This document shows, piece after piece, positions 1-8,219 of a stretch of 64,000 nucleotides of DNA; within the stretch, counting starts at the first letter, position 1; each line of letters opens with the position of its first letter. A model generated the notes under the pieces. The model made no database searches and had not been told where the DNA came from. It saw nothing but the letters and a program-made list of their open reading frames with translations. This DNA is from Burkholderiales bacterium. GTDB taxonomy: Bacteria > Pseudomonadota > Gammaproteobacteria > Burkholderiales > SG8-41. The translations under genes were made by a program, and so were the position numbers. The stretch covers positions 217,400-281,399 of the forward strand of contig DATAJS010000003.1 in assembly GCA_036262035.1 (NCBI GenBank). The letters run 5' to 3'.

Positions 1-538
1 CATCGGCCGCTTTGCGCTCGAACCATTCGAAAGGAATGACCTGCGACAGCACTTCGGGTCCGTCCCCGGGGTCGTTGCCGATGCGAACGTAGCCGAGGTG
101 ATCCTCGTCCAGGGCCGAGAAACCCGAGCGCAGCAGCCCCGAAACGACGGCGTGCCGCGTACGTCGACGTACTTCGGAGTACTCGCCGAACGGTCCGCCG
201 AACACCGTCACCGGCATGATGGAGACGCACTGTGCTTTTCGGCCGAGTTTTTCGATTTCGCTGCTGACATCGGTCAGCAGCGTTTCGCGCGGGCGAGCTT
301 TGCCTGCGGACTGTTCGCCGCCGCGTCGCGTCTGGCCCGCGATGGCGTCGAAAGGGTCTTCCCACAGCCGGGCCGGCACTTTCTGCAGCGTGGGGTAGCC
401 TTCCCGCAGCACGTGTGACGGGGACGGCCGTGTCACTTCCAGCGGGAGTTGCTGGACCGCGACGCCAAGCGCGAGCAGCAGCACGGCGGCCAGCCCGGTG
501 AACGGAAACCCGCTGCCTTCCTTGCCCGCCTGGGACAT
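1..538 (-). CDS. hypothetical membrane-anchored protein, N-terminal part (runs off the left edge)
   Basis: An open frame reads from ATG at 538 down to base 1 without a stop, giving 179 residues of an unfinished protein. After a short polar N-terminus (MSQAGKEGSGFPF), residues about 14-28 form one hydrophobic segment (LAAVLLLALGVAVQQ), so it is probably an uncleaved anchor with the rest outside the cytoplasm. The remainder has motifs such as YPTLQKVPARLWEDPFDAI that I associate with large uncharacterised membrane proteins, but I cannot name the family. It is divergent from the glutaredoxin gene at 650, so the 111 bases between them should hold both promoters. The start follows an AG-rich stretch (GGGAGGCG). 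Function unknown. Confidence 0.6.
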   Translation of the reverse strand, partial: MSQAGKEGSGFPFTGLAAVLLLALGVAVQQLPLEVTRPSPSHVLREGYPTLQKVPARLWEDPFDAIAGQTRRGGEQSAGKARPRETLLTDVSSEIEKLGRKAQCVSIMPVTVFGGPFGEYSEVRRRTRHAVVSGLLRSGFSALDEDHLGYVRIGNDPGDGPEVLSQVIPFEWFERKAAD

Positions 539-649
539 GATCGCCTCCCTTTTTCGCGTCGAGTATGCGTAGCGAAGGGGGACGCGACATCGCCCAAATG
601 GCGGAGCGTTACAATGCTGCCTTTCTCATGCGCGCCAGGAGTCCAGAAA

Positions 650-1420
650 ATGGAATTTCGCGACGATCAATACCTCTATTTCACGCAGCCGGGATGAAGC
701 TCCTGCCTTAGAACGAAAGAGTTTCTTTCGAAAACCGGTCTGGACTTCACCGTCATCGACGTCCTGAACACCCCCGGCGCCCGCGAGTACATGGTCGAGA
801 AGTACGGCATCCGCAAGGTGCCGGTGCTCGCCAAAGGCAAGGACTACGCGTTCGGCCAGATGCTCGATCCGTTCGCGCAGTTCATCGGCATCGATCCGAA
901 GACGCTCGAGCGCCTGTCGCCCGAAGCGCTGTACAAGAAGCAGCAGACGATCTTCGAGGCGGCGCAGCGCTTGACGAGGCAGTTCCCGCTGGAGCGCTTC
1001 CGCGAGCAGGTCATTCCCAATCGCGAGCGCCCGATCCGCACGATGTGCTATCACATCTTCCGCATCGGAGAAGCGTTCCTCGAGACGTGGGACGGCGCGG
1101 AGTATTCCGTGAAGATTGCCGACAACGAGCCGCCCGGGGAGATGGTGACGCCGGACGACGTCGCGCGCTTCGGCGAGAGCATCCAGAAACGCTACCAGCA
1201 ATGGTGGGCGAATCTCGACGACAAGGCGTTGTCGAAAGTGCTGAACACCTACTACGGCGACACCGGCGGCCACCGTGTGTACGAGCGCATCACGTGGCAC
1301 TCGGCGCAGCACTGCCGCCAGCTTGCCGCAGTGCTCGAGCGCATGGGCATCACGCCCGACCGGCCGCTCACCGCGCAGGACCTCGCCGGGCTGCCGCTCC
1401 CCGAGCGGTTGTGGGAATGA
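650..1420 (+). CDS. glutaredoxin-domain/DinB-like protein, candidate selenoprotein (Sec at codon 16, TGA 695-697)
   Basis: The frame opens with ATG at 650, 8 nt after AGGAG (637-641), and reads MEFRDDQYLYFTQPG, then TGA, then SSCLRTKEFLSKTGLDFTVI. A glutaredoxin fold has CxxC exactly here (QPGCxxC), so the TGA takes the place of the first active-site cysteine, giving UxxC with the resolving cysteine C19 kept. Residues 1-80 form the thioredoxin-like domain. The rest (to residue 256) is a helical DinB/YfiT-like domain with conserved His (ERITWHSAQHCRQL). A hairpin at 714-730 starts 16 nt after the TGA. A caller treating TGA as stop would begin at ATG 791 and lose the active site. Known: Sec-containing glutaredoxin- and thioredoxin-like proteins exist in bacteria. 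Inferred: this is one. The alternative is a point mutation or read error TGC to TGA. Confidence 0.8.
714..730 (+). other. candidate bacterial SECIS hairpin of the glutaredoxin-DinB gene
   Basis: CGAAAG (714-719) pairs perfectly with CTTTCG (725-730) around the loop AGTTT (720-724). The loop starts 22 nt after the in-frame TGA and has G as its second base. Bacterial SECIS elements, as I recall the consensus, are short stem-loops in the coding region just downstream of the UGA, with G in the first two loop positions and roughly 16-37 nt spacing. This one fits. The stem is A/T-rich in an otherwise GC-rich gene, which makes chance pairing less likely. Confidence 0.6.
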
Positions 1421-1529
1421 GCGCGTAATCGCGCACGGCGGCGGCGTCTGCGCCGCCGCCGTGCTGCATCGCAGCGCGCACGGGCCGCGCACGTTTCTTG
1501 CGCGCGCTCTTGGGTTTCACGCCCGCAGA

Positions 1530-4067
1530 ATGCAAATGCCGAACGACTATCACGCCCATGGCGAGGTCGCCGACACTTCCGAAGGCGACCGTACCGGGCT
1601 CAACAAGGAAGCGCTGAAGCGCGCTTTTCTCGACGCCCTGTTCTACATGCAGGGCAAGTTTCCGGCCCTCGCCACCCAGCGCGACTGCTATCTGGCGCTC
1701 GCGTACGTGGTGCGCGACCGCCTGCTCCAGCGCTGGGTCAGCACCGCGGCGGAGTACACCGAGGAGAAATCGCGCACCGTGGCGTATCTCTCGGCCGAAT
1801 TCCTGATCGGGCCGCACCTCGGCAACAACCTGGTCAACCTCGGCATCTACGCCGAAGTGCAGCAGGCGATGACCGAGCTCGGGCTGGATTTCGACACGCT
1901 GCTCGAGCAGGAGGAAGAGCCGGGGCTGGGCAACGGCGGCCTGGGCCGCCTCGCCGCGTGCTTCCTCGATTCGCTCGCGACGCTCGAGATTCCCGCGCTC
2001 GGCTACGGCATCCGCTACGAGTACGGCATCTTCGAGCAGGAGATCGTCGACGGCTGGCAGGTCGAGCGCACCGACAAGTGGCTGCGCTACGGCACGCCGT
2101 GGGACGTCGCGCGTCCCGAGTGGGCGGTCGAGGTGCGCTTCGGCGGCCACACCGAGCGCTGGACCGACGAGACGGGGCGCTGGCGCGTGCGCTGGATGCC
2201 CGAGCGCGTCGTCGTCGGCGTGCCGTACGACACGCCGATCCTCGGCTATCACAACAACACCGCCAACACGCTGCGGCTGTGGCGCGCCGAGGCCGTCGAG
2301 TCGTTCGACTTCGAAGTGTTCAACCGCGGCGATTACTACGGTGCGGTGAGCGCGAAGGTCGTCTCGGAGAACCTCACCAAGGTGCTCTATCCCAACGACG
2401 ACGCGGTGCGCGGCAAGGAGCTGAGGCTCGAGCAGCAGTTCTTCTTCGTCTCGTGCTCGCTGCAGGACATGCTGCGCATCATGCGCGGCCAGCGCATACC
2501 GATCGAGCGGTTCCACGAGAAGTTCGCGGTGCAGTTGAACGACACGCATCCGGCGATCGCGGTCGCCGAGCTCATGCGGCTCCTCGTCGACGAGAACGGC
2601 GTCGAGTGGGACGACGCGTGGGCGATCGTCCGGAAGAGCTTCGGCTACACCAACCACACGCTGCTGCCCGAGGCGCTCGAGTGCTGGCCGCTGCCGCTGT
2701 TCGCCCGCCTTTTGCCGCGGCACCTCGAGATCATCTACGACATCAACGCGCGCTTCCTGGACGAGGCGCGCGAGCGCTTCCCCTACGACGAGGAGCGCAT
2801 GAGCCGCATGTCGCTCATCGACGAGAGCGGCGAGCGCTACGTGCGCATGGCGCACCTGGCGTGCGTGGGCTCGCACGCGATCAACGGCGTCGCCGAGCTG
2901 CATTCGGAGCTGCTCACGCAGGACGTCTTGAGCGATTTCCACCAGCTATGGCCGCACAAGTTCAGGAACAAGACCAACGGCGTCACGCCGCGACGCTGGA
3001 TCGCGCTCGCGAACCCGCGGTTGTCGCAGCTCATCGCCGACACGGTCGGCGAGGACTGGGTGCGCGACCTCGACCAGCTCATCGGGCTCGAGGGCTTCGC
3101 GGACGATCCTGCCTTCCGCGAGCGCTGGCGCACGGTCAAGCGCGCGAACAAGGAAGAGTTCGCGGCGTACGTGCGCGCACGCACCGGCATGCCCATCGAT
3201 CCGAAGTCGCTGTTCGACGTGCAGGTGAAGCGCATCCACGAATACAAGCGGCAGCATCTCGCGATCCTGCGCATCGTCGCCGAATACATCCGCGTGAAGT
3301 CCGGCGTGCACACCGACGTGCCGCCGCGCACCTACGTCTTCGGCGGCAAGGCCGCACCCGGCTACGCCTTCGCCAAGCTCGTCATCAAGCTCATCAACTC
3401 GGTCGCGGACGCGATCGCACGCGACCCGATCGCCCGCGAGCACCTGCGCGTGGTGTTCCTGCCGAACTACAACGTGAGCAGCGGCCAGCGCGTCTACCCC
3501 GCGGCCGATCTGTCGGAGCAGATCTCCACGGCGGGCAAGGAAGCGTCGGGAACGGGCAACATGAAGTTCGCGCTCAACGGCGCGCTCACGATCGGCACGC
3601 TCGACGGCGCGAACATCGAGATCCGCGACGAAGTCGGCGCGGACAACTTCTTTCTGTTCGGGCTCACGGCGACCGAGGTCGCCGCGCTCAAGAAGCAGGG
3701 CTATCACCCGGGTGAGCGCTATACCTCGAATACGATCCTGCGCGATGCGATCGATCTCGTCGCCAACGGCTTCTTCTCACGCGGCGATTCGAGCCTGTTC
3801 AGGCCGATCGTCGACAACCTGCTCTACCACGACCCGTACATGGTGCTCGCGGATTTCGAGGCCTACGACCGCGCGCAGGACGAAGTCTCGGCGGCGTACG
3901 TCGACTTCGAGCGCTGGACGCGCATGTCCATCCTCAACGCCGCGCGCTGCGGTAAGTTCTCGTCGGACCGCACGATCCGGCAGTACTGCGAGGACATCTG
4001 GAAGGTCGAGGCGGTGCCCGTGCGATTGTTATCGCACGAAGACGTGAAGGGCGGGTTTCTCCAGTAG
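1530..4067 (+). CDS. glgP: glycogen/starch/alpha-glucan phosphorylase
   Basis: Phosphorolysis of glycogen or alpha-1,4-glucans to glucose-1-phosphate in the cytoplasm, PLP-dependent. The 845-residue product has the standard length and all family landmarks: the N-terminal EKSRTVAYLSAEFLIG region, the PEALECWPLPL block, VQVKRIHEYKRQ and the PLP-lysine segment EASGTGNMKFALNG, with the lysine at about residue 679. The frame is open upstream to 1275, but only the part from ATG 1530 (or ATG 1536) looks like the family. It lies 109 bases after the glutaredoxin-DinB gene on the same strand and is followed by a repeat-rich spacer and a convergent bicupin gene. No other glycogen genes are near, so it stands alone here. 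Confidence 0.95.
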   Translation: MQMPNDYHAHGEVADTSEGDRTGLNKEALKRAFLDALFYMQGKFPALATQRDCYLALAYVVRDRLLQRWVSTAAEYTEEKSRTVAYLSAEFLIGPHLGNNLVNLGIYAEVQQAMTELGLDFDTLLEQEEEPGLGNGGLGRLAACFLDSLATLEIPALGYGIRYEYGIFEQEIVDGWQVERTDKWLRYGTPWDVARPEWAVEVRFGGHTERWTDETGRWRVRWMPERVVVGVPYDTPILGYHNNTANTLRLWRAEAVESFDFEVFNRGDYYGAVSAKVVSENLTKVLYPNDDAVRGKELRLEQQFFFVSCSLQDMLRIMRGQRIPIERFHEKFAVQLNDTHPAIAVAELMRLLVDENGVEWDDAWAIVRKSFGYTNHTLLPEALECWPLPLFARLLPRHLEIIYDINARFLDEARERFPYDEERMSRMSLIDESGERYVRMAHLACVGSHAINGVAELHSELLTQDVLSDFHQLWPHKFRNKTNGVTPRRWIALANPRLSQLIADTVGEDWVRDLDQLIGLEGFADDPAFRERWRTVKRANKEEFAAYVRARTGMPIDPKSLFDVQVKRIHEYKRQHLAILRIVAEYIRVKSGVHTDVPPRTYVFGGKAAPGYAFAKLVIKLINSVADAIARDPIAREHLRVVFLPNYNVSSGQRVYPAADLSEQISTAGKEASGTGNMKFALNGALTIGTLDGANIEIRDEVGADNFFLFGLTATEVAALKKQGYHPGERYTSNTILRDAIDLVANGFFSRGDSSLFRPIVDNLLYHDPYMVLADFEAYDRAQDEVSAAYVDFERWTRMSILNAARCGKFSSDRTIRQYCEDIWKVEAVPVRLLSHEDVKGGFLQ

Positions 4068-4078
4068 GACGTGCGCCA

Positions 4079-4152
4079 CGGGATCGCCACGTCGCGCTGA
4101 CGCGCTCCTCGCGATGACGTCATTGCGAGGAGCGACAGCGACGAAGCAATTC
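4079..4152. repeat. REP-like palindromic repeat, copy 1 (CTCGCGATGAC/GTCATTGCGAGGAGCG family)
   Basis: Two inverted arms meet at GATGACGTCATTGC (about 4114-4127), one ending CGCTCCTCGCGATGAC and the other starting GTCATTGCGAGGAGCG, followed by ACGAAGCAATTCCGG. The same unit recurs near 8122, 20264, 26118, 48918 and 53297. It fills the spacer between the convergent glgP and bicupin genes and may act as a bidirectional transcription end or mRNA-stabilising hairpin. Confidence 0.8.
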
Positions 4153-4163
4153 CGGAGCGTCCG

Positions 4164-4991
4164 TTACCCAGCCTCGCCGACGTACGCGTACCCCGCGTCT
4201 TCGAGACTGCCGGCGCCGGTGTAGACGCCGATGATCTCCAGGGGCTCGGCGCCGGTGTTGGTCACGTAACGCTCCACGCCTTTGCCGACGAAGCCGACAT
4301 GGCCGGCGCGGACGTCGGCACGCTCGGCACCCGCACCGGCGATGCCGCGGCCGCTGACGACGTAGTACAGCTCTTCGGCGTTGTCGAGGCGGTGCTTGTG
4401 GTGCGACTCACCGGGCTGGAGCTTCGCCCAGTACAGCGCGGCATCGCTGCCGTTGTGGCGGCCGATGGGCAGGCGGAAATCCTTCAGGTTCGGCGCATTC
4501 TTGCCTGAGGCGGCCAACGGCTTCACGTCTGCGACGTTCAGCAGAATCCCTTGCCCGAGCCCCTTGCGCCGCGGCATCTCGAGGTCCGCTTGCTCCACCG
4601 CGCCCGCGAACGCGTAGCCGGTGTCCTTCACGTCCTTCGCGCCGACGTACCAGCCGATGACGAGACCGTCCTCGTCCTTGGTCTCGTTGTGGAAGAAGTG
4701 CGCCGAGCCCTTGGGCATCATGCGGCACGCGCCGGGGCCGACCTCGGTGCGCTCGTCGGACTGCCCGACGATGCCGTGACCCTTGAGATACACCGCGATC
4801 TCGTCGCAGCGGCTGTGCAGGTGCTTGTTGTGCGTCGAGCCGGGACGGAAGATCGAATGGAACAGCGTCGTCGCGCTGCCGTCGGCGCCGGTGATCGGCA
4901 GGCGGAACTCGGAGATCGCCCAGCCTTCGCCTTTCTTCATGTTCTCGGGAGTGACGTCCTCGACGTGCACGAGCTTGTGGTTCAGCGACAT
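4164..4991 (-). CDS. bicupin domain protein
   Basis: Two cupin barrels in 275 residues: the first has FRPGSTHNKHLHSRCDE (about 45-65), the second LQPGESHHKHRLDNAEE (about 190-208). Each carries the HxH-then-E metal-ligand pattern of the cupin superfamily. The second half also keeps the G-rich C-terminal cupin motif (about 225-245). Metal-binding bicupins include oxalate decarboxylases, dioxygenases and sugar isomerases, and I cannot tell which chemistry applies. No signal peptide, so cytoplasmic. It is convergent with glgP and separated by 46 bases from the TPM protein gene upstream on the same strand. Confidence 0.8.
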   Translation of the reverse strand: MSLNHKLVHVEDVTPENMKKGEGWAISEFRLPITGADGSATTLFHSIFRPGSTHNKHLHSRCDEIAVYLKGHGIVGQSDERTEVGPGACRMMPKGSAHFFHNETKDEDGLVIGWYVGAKDVKDTGYAFAGAVEQADLEMPRRKGLGQGILLNVADVKPLAASGKNAPNLKDFRLPIGRHNGSDAALYWAKLQPGESHHKHRLDNAEELYYVVSGRGIAGAGAERADVRAGHVGFVGKGVERYVTNTGAEPLEIIGVYTGAGSLEDAGYAYVGEAG

Positions 4992-5037
4992 CGGTAACCT
5001 CGGTCTGATGGGTAGCCCGAGTTTACGAGATTAACCC

Positions 5038-6399
5038 CTAGTCGCTGCGCCCCGCACCCCCGCCGCCGAACAGTCCGCCCAGGCCCACTTTCACCACCGC
5101 GATGAGCCCCACGCGCGCGGCGATGCCGAGGATGACGGCGAGCGAGCCTCCGCCCGCCGCGGCCTGCACGAGCTGGTTCTGCGCATCCTCGCCGCCCACG
5201 GCGAGGAAGAGCGCCAGCAGCGCGAACGGCAGCGCGACCAGCAGCGCGAGGCTGTAGAACACCAGCGACAGCCGCCGGCCGCGCCAGCGGTGGCCGAGCT
5301 CCTCGCGGCTGCCCAGATACAGCCCGACGGCGGTCAGCGCGGTGACGAGCCCCGCCGTCGAGAACGCGAGCCGCGAAGGATCCGGGGTAAACGCCCCCAT
5401 CGCCGTCCAAGTCAGCGCCAGCACGAATACGAACTGCATCAGGCTGCGCAGCAGGATCATCAGGTATTCCGCGGGCTTGCCGGGGAAGAGGAAGACCGCG
5501 ACACCGATCGAGAGCAGGCCTGAGAAGAACAGCCCCGGCCACCACATCTCGCCGGCCATCATCAGGCCGCCGCCGACGAAGATGCTGATGACGGTGAAGA
5601 AGATCAGGACCGCGAAGAAGTTGCCGAAGTGCTTCACCCCGCGCAGCCATGCCGGCAGCTCGAGGTTGTCCCAGTGGTTGAGCATCCACATGAGCGGCAG
5701 CGGGAAGGCGGCTGCAGCGGCGACGATCCCGCTGTGCAGGCCTTGCAGCGACAACGCCGCGCCGCCCATGAAGCATGCGAAGAGAAACGCCGACGGTATG
5801 CCGCCCCAACGCCCGAAGAACAGCGGGAAGATCGCGAACGGCGAGAACACGATGAGCACGAACGGAAGCTTCCACTCGGGGTGCTCGTCCAGTATGAATC
5901 CTTCGCGTTTCGCCTCGGCCGCCGGCAGCGCCCCGTCGATCTCGTCGAGCAGGCGATTCAAGCCCGTCGCGATCCGGTCTGCGCGTATCGCGGGCAACAG
6001 CTCGTCGATCCATTGCGAAGCGCGCGCGTCGGGTATGGCGCCTTCCAGGCCGTAGCCCACTTCGAGCCGCGCGCCGGCGGGCGAGGGCACGATGAGGATG
6101 AGCAGGCCGTCGTCGCGGCCGGCGCGGCCGATCTTCCAGCTCTCGGCGACGCGCAGCGCGTAATCGGAGAGCGGGGCGCCGCCGACGTCCTTCGCGATGA
6201 GCACCGCGATCTGCGCGCGCCCGGATTTCTGGATGGCGGTCAGCCGGTCCGTCAGCGCTTGACGCTGGTCCTCGGTCAGCACGTCCGCCTGATCGACGAC
6301 GAGGCCCGTCGCTTCCGGAATTTGCGCAGCGGCGCAAACGCTCATCGTCGCCGCAAGGACGAAGAAATACAACCACGCGATCGCGGATCGATGCGGCAT
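5038..6399 (-). CDS. TPM-domain membrane protein (YgcG-type)
   Basis: The 453-residue protein starts with a signal peptide (about 1-25, ending CAAAQIP), followed by the TPM domain (about 28-165, GLVVDQADVLTEDQRQAL, AVLIAKDVG, GRDDGLLILI, LEVGYGLEGAIPD). Then come about eight hydrophobic segments and a glycine-rich tail (GGLFGGGGAGRSD). TPM proteins typically place the globular domain in the periplasm before C-terminal membrane helices and end in a Gly-rich tail. The long multi-helix C-terminal part is larger than in the classical one-helix YgcG form. Some family members have been proposed to act as phosphatases or in photosystem repair; the role here is unknown. It is divergent from the VWA gene at 6484. 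Confidence 0.8.
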   Translation of the reverse strand: MPHRSAIAWLYFFVLAATMSVCAAAQIPEATGLVVDQADVLTEDQRQALTDRLTAIQKSGRAQIAVLIAKDVGGAPLSDYALRVAESWKIGRAGRDDGLLILIVPSPAGARLEVGYGLEGAIPDARASQWIDELLPAIRADRIATGLNRLLDEIDGALPAAEAKREGFILDEHPEWKLPFVLIVFSPFAIFPLFFGRWGGIPSAFLFACFMGGAALSLQGLHSGIVAAAAAFPLPLMWMLNHWDNLELPAWLRGVKHFGNFFAVLIFFTVISIFVGGGLMMAGEMWWPGLFFSGLLSIGVAVFLFPGKPAEYLMILLRSLMQFVFVLALTWTAMGAFTPDPSRLAFSTAGLVTALTAVGLYLGSREELGHRWRGRRLSLVFYSLALLVALPFALLALFLAVGGEDAQNQLVQAAAGGGSLAVILGIAARVGLIAVVKVGLGGLFGGGGAGRSD

Positions 6400-6483
6400 G
6401 TCGGCTCCCCCTTTTTACGGCCCCTATATTCGCGCCGAGCGAGGTATAGTGAAAGCACCTCACGCACTGCCGGAGGCCACATT

Positions 6484-7518
6484 GTGAAGTTTCTGTGGCA
6501 CCACGCACTCTGGCTGTTGTTGGCGCTGCCGGTGCTCGCCGGCGGGTATCTGTGGCGGCTGCGCCGCAGGATGCTCCCGGGCGCGCGCTACCCGACGTTT
6601 GCGCTGGTGCGCGAAGCGACCACGCGCGCGTCGCTGCTCAAGCCTCACGTGCCGCCGATGGTATTCCTCGCCGGGCTCGCGGCATTGATCCTCTCGATCT
6701 CACGTCCCGCGCTGCTCGCGCCTTCGACTTCGGCCGACACCACGATCGTGCTGCTGATGGACGTATCGCTGAGCATGGCCGCCTCCGACGTGCGTCCGAC
6801 CCGGCTGGAAGCCGCGCGCGAAGCCGCGAAGCAGTTCGTGCGCATGCAGCCGGCGGGCGTGAAGATCGCGGTCGTCGCGTTCGGCGGGCACGCTCACCTG
6901 GTGCAGGCGCCGACGTCGCATCGCGAGAGCGTCATGACCGCGCTCGACCGGCTCGAGCTCCAGCGCTTCACCGCGCTCGGCAACGGCCTCATGGGCGCGC
7001 TGCTCACCATCGTTCCCGACGCCGACGTGCCGCAGGGTTACGACATCTTCGGCGCCGGCACGCCGCCCGAAGGCTCGACGACGGCGGTGCGGCGGCGCAC
7101 GCCGAACGCGCGATCGCTCTCGGCCGCGATCATCCTGGTCAGCGACGGCCGCGGCACCATGGGCGTCCCGGCGACCGAAGCGGCGAAGCTGATCGCCGCC
7201 TTCGGCATCCGCGTCTACACCATCGGCGTCGGTACGCTCTACGGCGGTGTCGCGAACGTCGAGGGCTGGCCCGCGATCCACGCCGAATTCGAGGAAGACA
7301 CGCTGAAGGACATCGCCGACATCACCGACGGCGAATACTTCCTCGCGCGCAACGCGAAGAAGGTGCACAAGGTCTACGAGCGCCTCGGCCACCGCGCGAT
7401 CCGCGAGACCGGGACGCGCGAGCTCACCGGCCTCCTCGCCGCGATCGGGGCGGTGCTCACGTTCGCCGCCGCCGCTCTGTCGGTCCTGTGGTCCACGCCA
7501 CAACCGAGGCTCGCGTAA
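6484..7518 (+). CDS. VWA-domain membrane protein (BatA-like)
   Basis: GTG start at 6484 is chosen because GGAGG lies 7-8 nt upstream and the protein then begins with a membrane helix (FLWHHALWLLLALPVLAGGY). The 344-residue product has a second helix at about 58-80, a von Willebrand A domain (about 85-310) with an intact MIDAS (MDVSLSMAASD; later VSDGRGT), and a C-terminal helix (about 318-338). This is the BatA/Aerotolerance layout, where the VWA domain faces the periplasm between anchors. No MoxR ATPase or BatD partner is next to it, which is unusual. The upstream divergent gene is a TPM membrane protein. Confidence 0.85.
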   Translation: MKFLWHHALWLLLALPVLAGGYLWRLRRRMLPGARYPTFALVREATTRASLLKPHVPPMVFLAGLAALILSISRPALLAPSTSADTTIVLLMDVSLSMAASDVRPTRLEAAREAAKQFVRMQPAGVKIAVVAFGGHAHLVQAPTSHRESVMTALDRLELQRFTALGNGLMGALLTIVPDADVPQGYDIFGAGTPPEGSTTAVRRRTPNARSLSAAIILVSDGRGTMGVPATEAAKLIAAFGIRVYTIGVGTLYGGVANVEGWPAIHAEFEEDTLKDIADITDGEYFLARNAKKVHKVYERLGHRAIRETGTRELTGLLAAIGAVLTFAAAALSVLWSTPQPRLA

Positions 7519-7556
7519 GGCAGAATGACGGTCGGATCGATAACAGGGAGATACGA

Positions 7557-8111
7557 ATGAAAATCCGCTACGCGCTCGCCGCGCTCGCCATCGCATGTCC
7601 GGCCGCCGCATCGGCGCAGTCGATGAAACCCGGCCTGTGGGAGATCACGCACAAGAACCAGGGCGCCGCCGGCAGCCAGGCGGCCGAGGCGCAGGCGAAG
7701 ATGCAGGCCCAGATGGCCAACATGTCGCCCGAGCAGAAAAAGATGATGCAGGAGATGATGGCCAAGCACGGCGTGCAGATGGGCGGGGCAGGCGGCGGGA
7801 TGAGCATCAAGACCTGCATGACCAGGGAGATGATCGACAGGCACGAGATGCCGCAACAGAAAGGCGACTGCAGGCAGACCTCGCAGTCGAAGAGCGGCAA
7901 CACGATGAAGTTCACCGTGCAATGCACCAACCCGCCCTCGACCGCGGAAGGGCAGATCACCTATCAGGGATCCGAGGCCTACACCATGAAGATGGTGGTC
8001 AACAGCAAGGTCGAGGGCAGGCCGCAGACGATGAACATGGAGTCGAGCGGGAAGTGGCTGTCGGCGGACTGCGGCGCGATCAAGCCGCCGGTCTCGGGGA
8101 TGAAGAAGTAA
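7557..8111 (+). CDS. DUF3617 domain periplasmic protein
   Basis: A cleavable signal peptide (MKIRYALAALAIACPAAASAQS) leads into MKPGLWEITHK, the typical opening of DUF3617 proteins, followed by a Met/Gln-rich stretch (AQAKMQAQMANMSPEQ) and the two-cysteine core (SIKTCMTREM, QQKGDCRQT, FTVQCTNPP, LSADCGAIKPP). 184 residues, normal for the family. DUF3617 proteins are common in Betaproteobacteria and no biochemical function is established. It follows the VWA gene by 38 bases with GGGAG ahead of the start and may be cotranscribed. Confidence 0.85.
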   Translation: MKIRYALAALAIACPAAASAQSMKPGLWEITHKNQGAAGSQAAEAQAKMQAQMANMSPEQKKMMQEMMAKHGVQMGGAGGGMSIKTCMTREMIDRHEMPQQKGDCRQTSQSKSGNTMKFTVQCTNPPSTAEGQITYQGSEAYTMKMVVNSKVEGRPQTMNMESSGKWLSADCGAIKPPVSGMKK

Positions 8112-8121
8112 TTCGAGCGCC

Positions 8122-8206
8122 CGAGATTGCTTCGTCGCGGCCGCTCCTCGCAATGACGTCATCGCGAGGAGCGCGTCAGCGCGACGCGGCGATCCCGTGT
8201 CGCACA
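8122..8206. repeat. REP-like palindromic repeat, copy 2
   Basis: ATTGCTTCGTCGCGGCCGC and CTCCTCGCAATGAC face GTCATCGCGAGGAGCG, the same family as at 4079. It again occupies the gap between two convergent genes (DUF3617 and OsmC). Confidence 0.8.
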
Positions 8207-8219
8207 GTTCGGCGCTACG

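Noticed and set aside
791..1420. ATG 791 as the start of a free-standing DinB-like protein
   Set aside because: It would begin in the middle of the thioredoxin-like domain (after GAREY), has no ribosome binding site, and ignores the conserved SSCLRTKEFL segment upstream.
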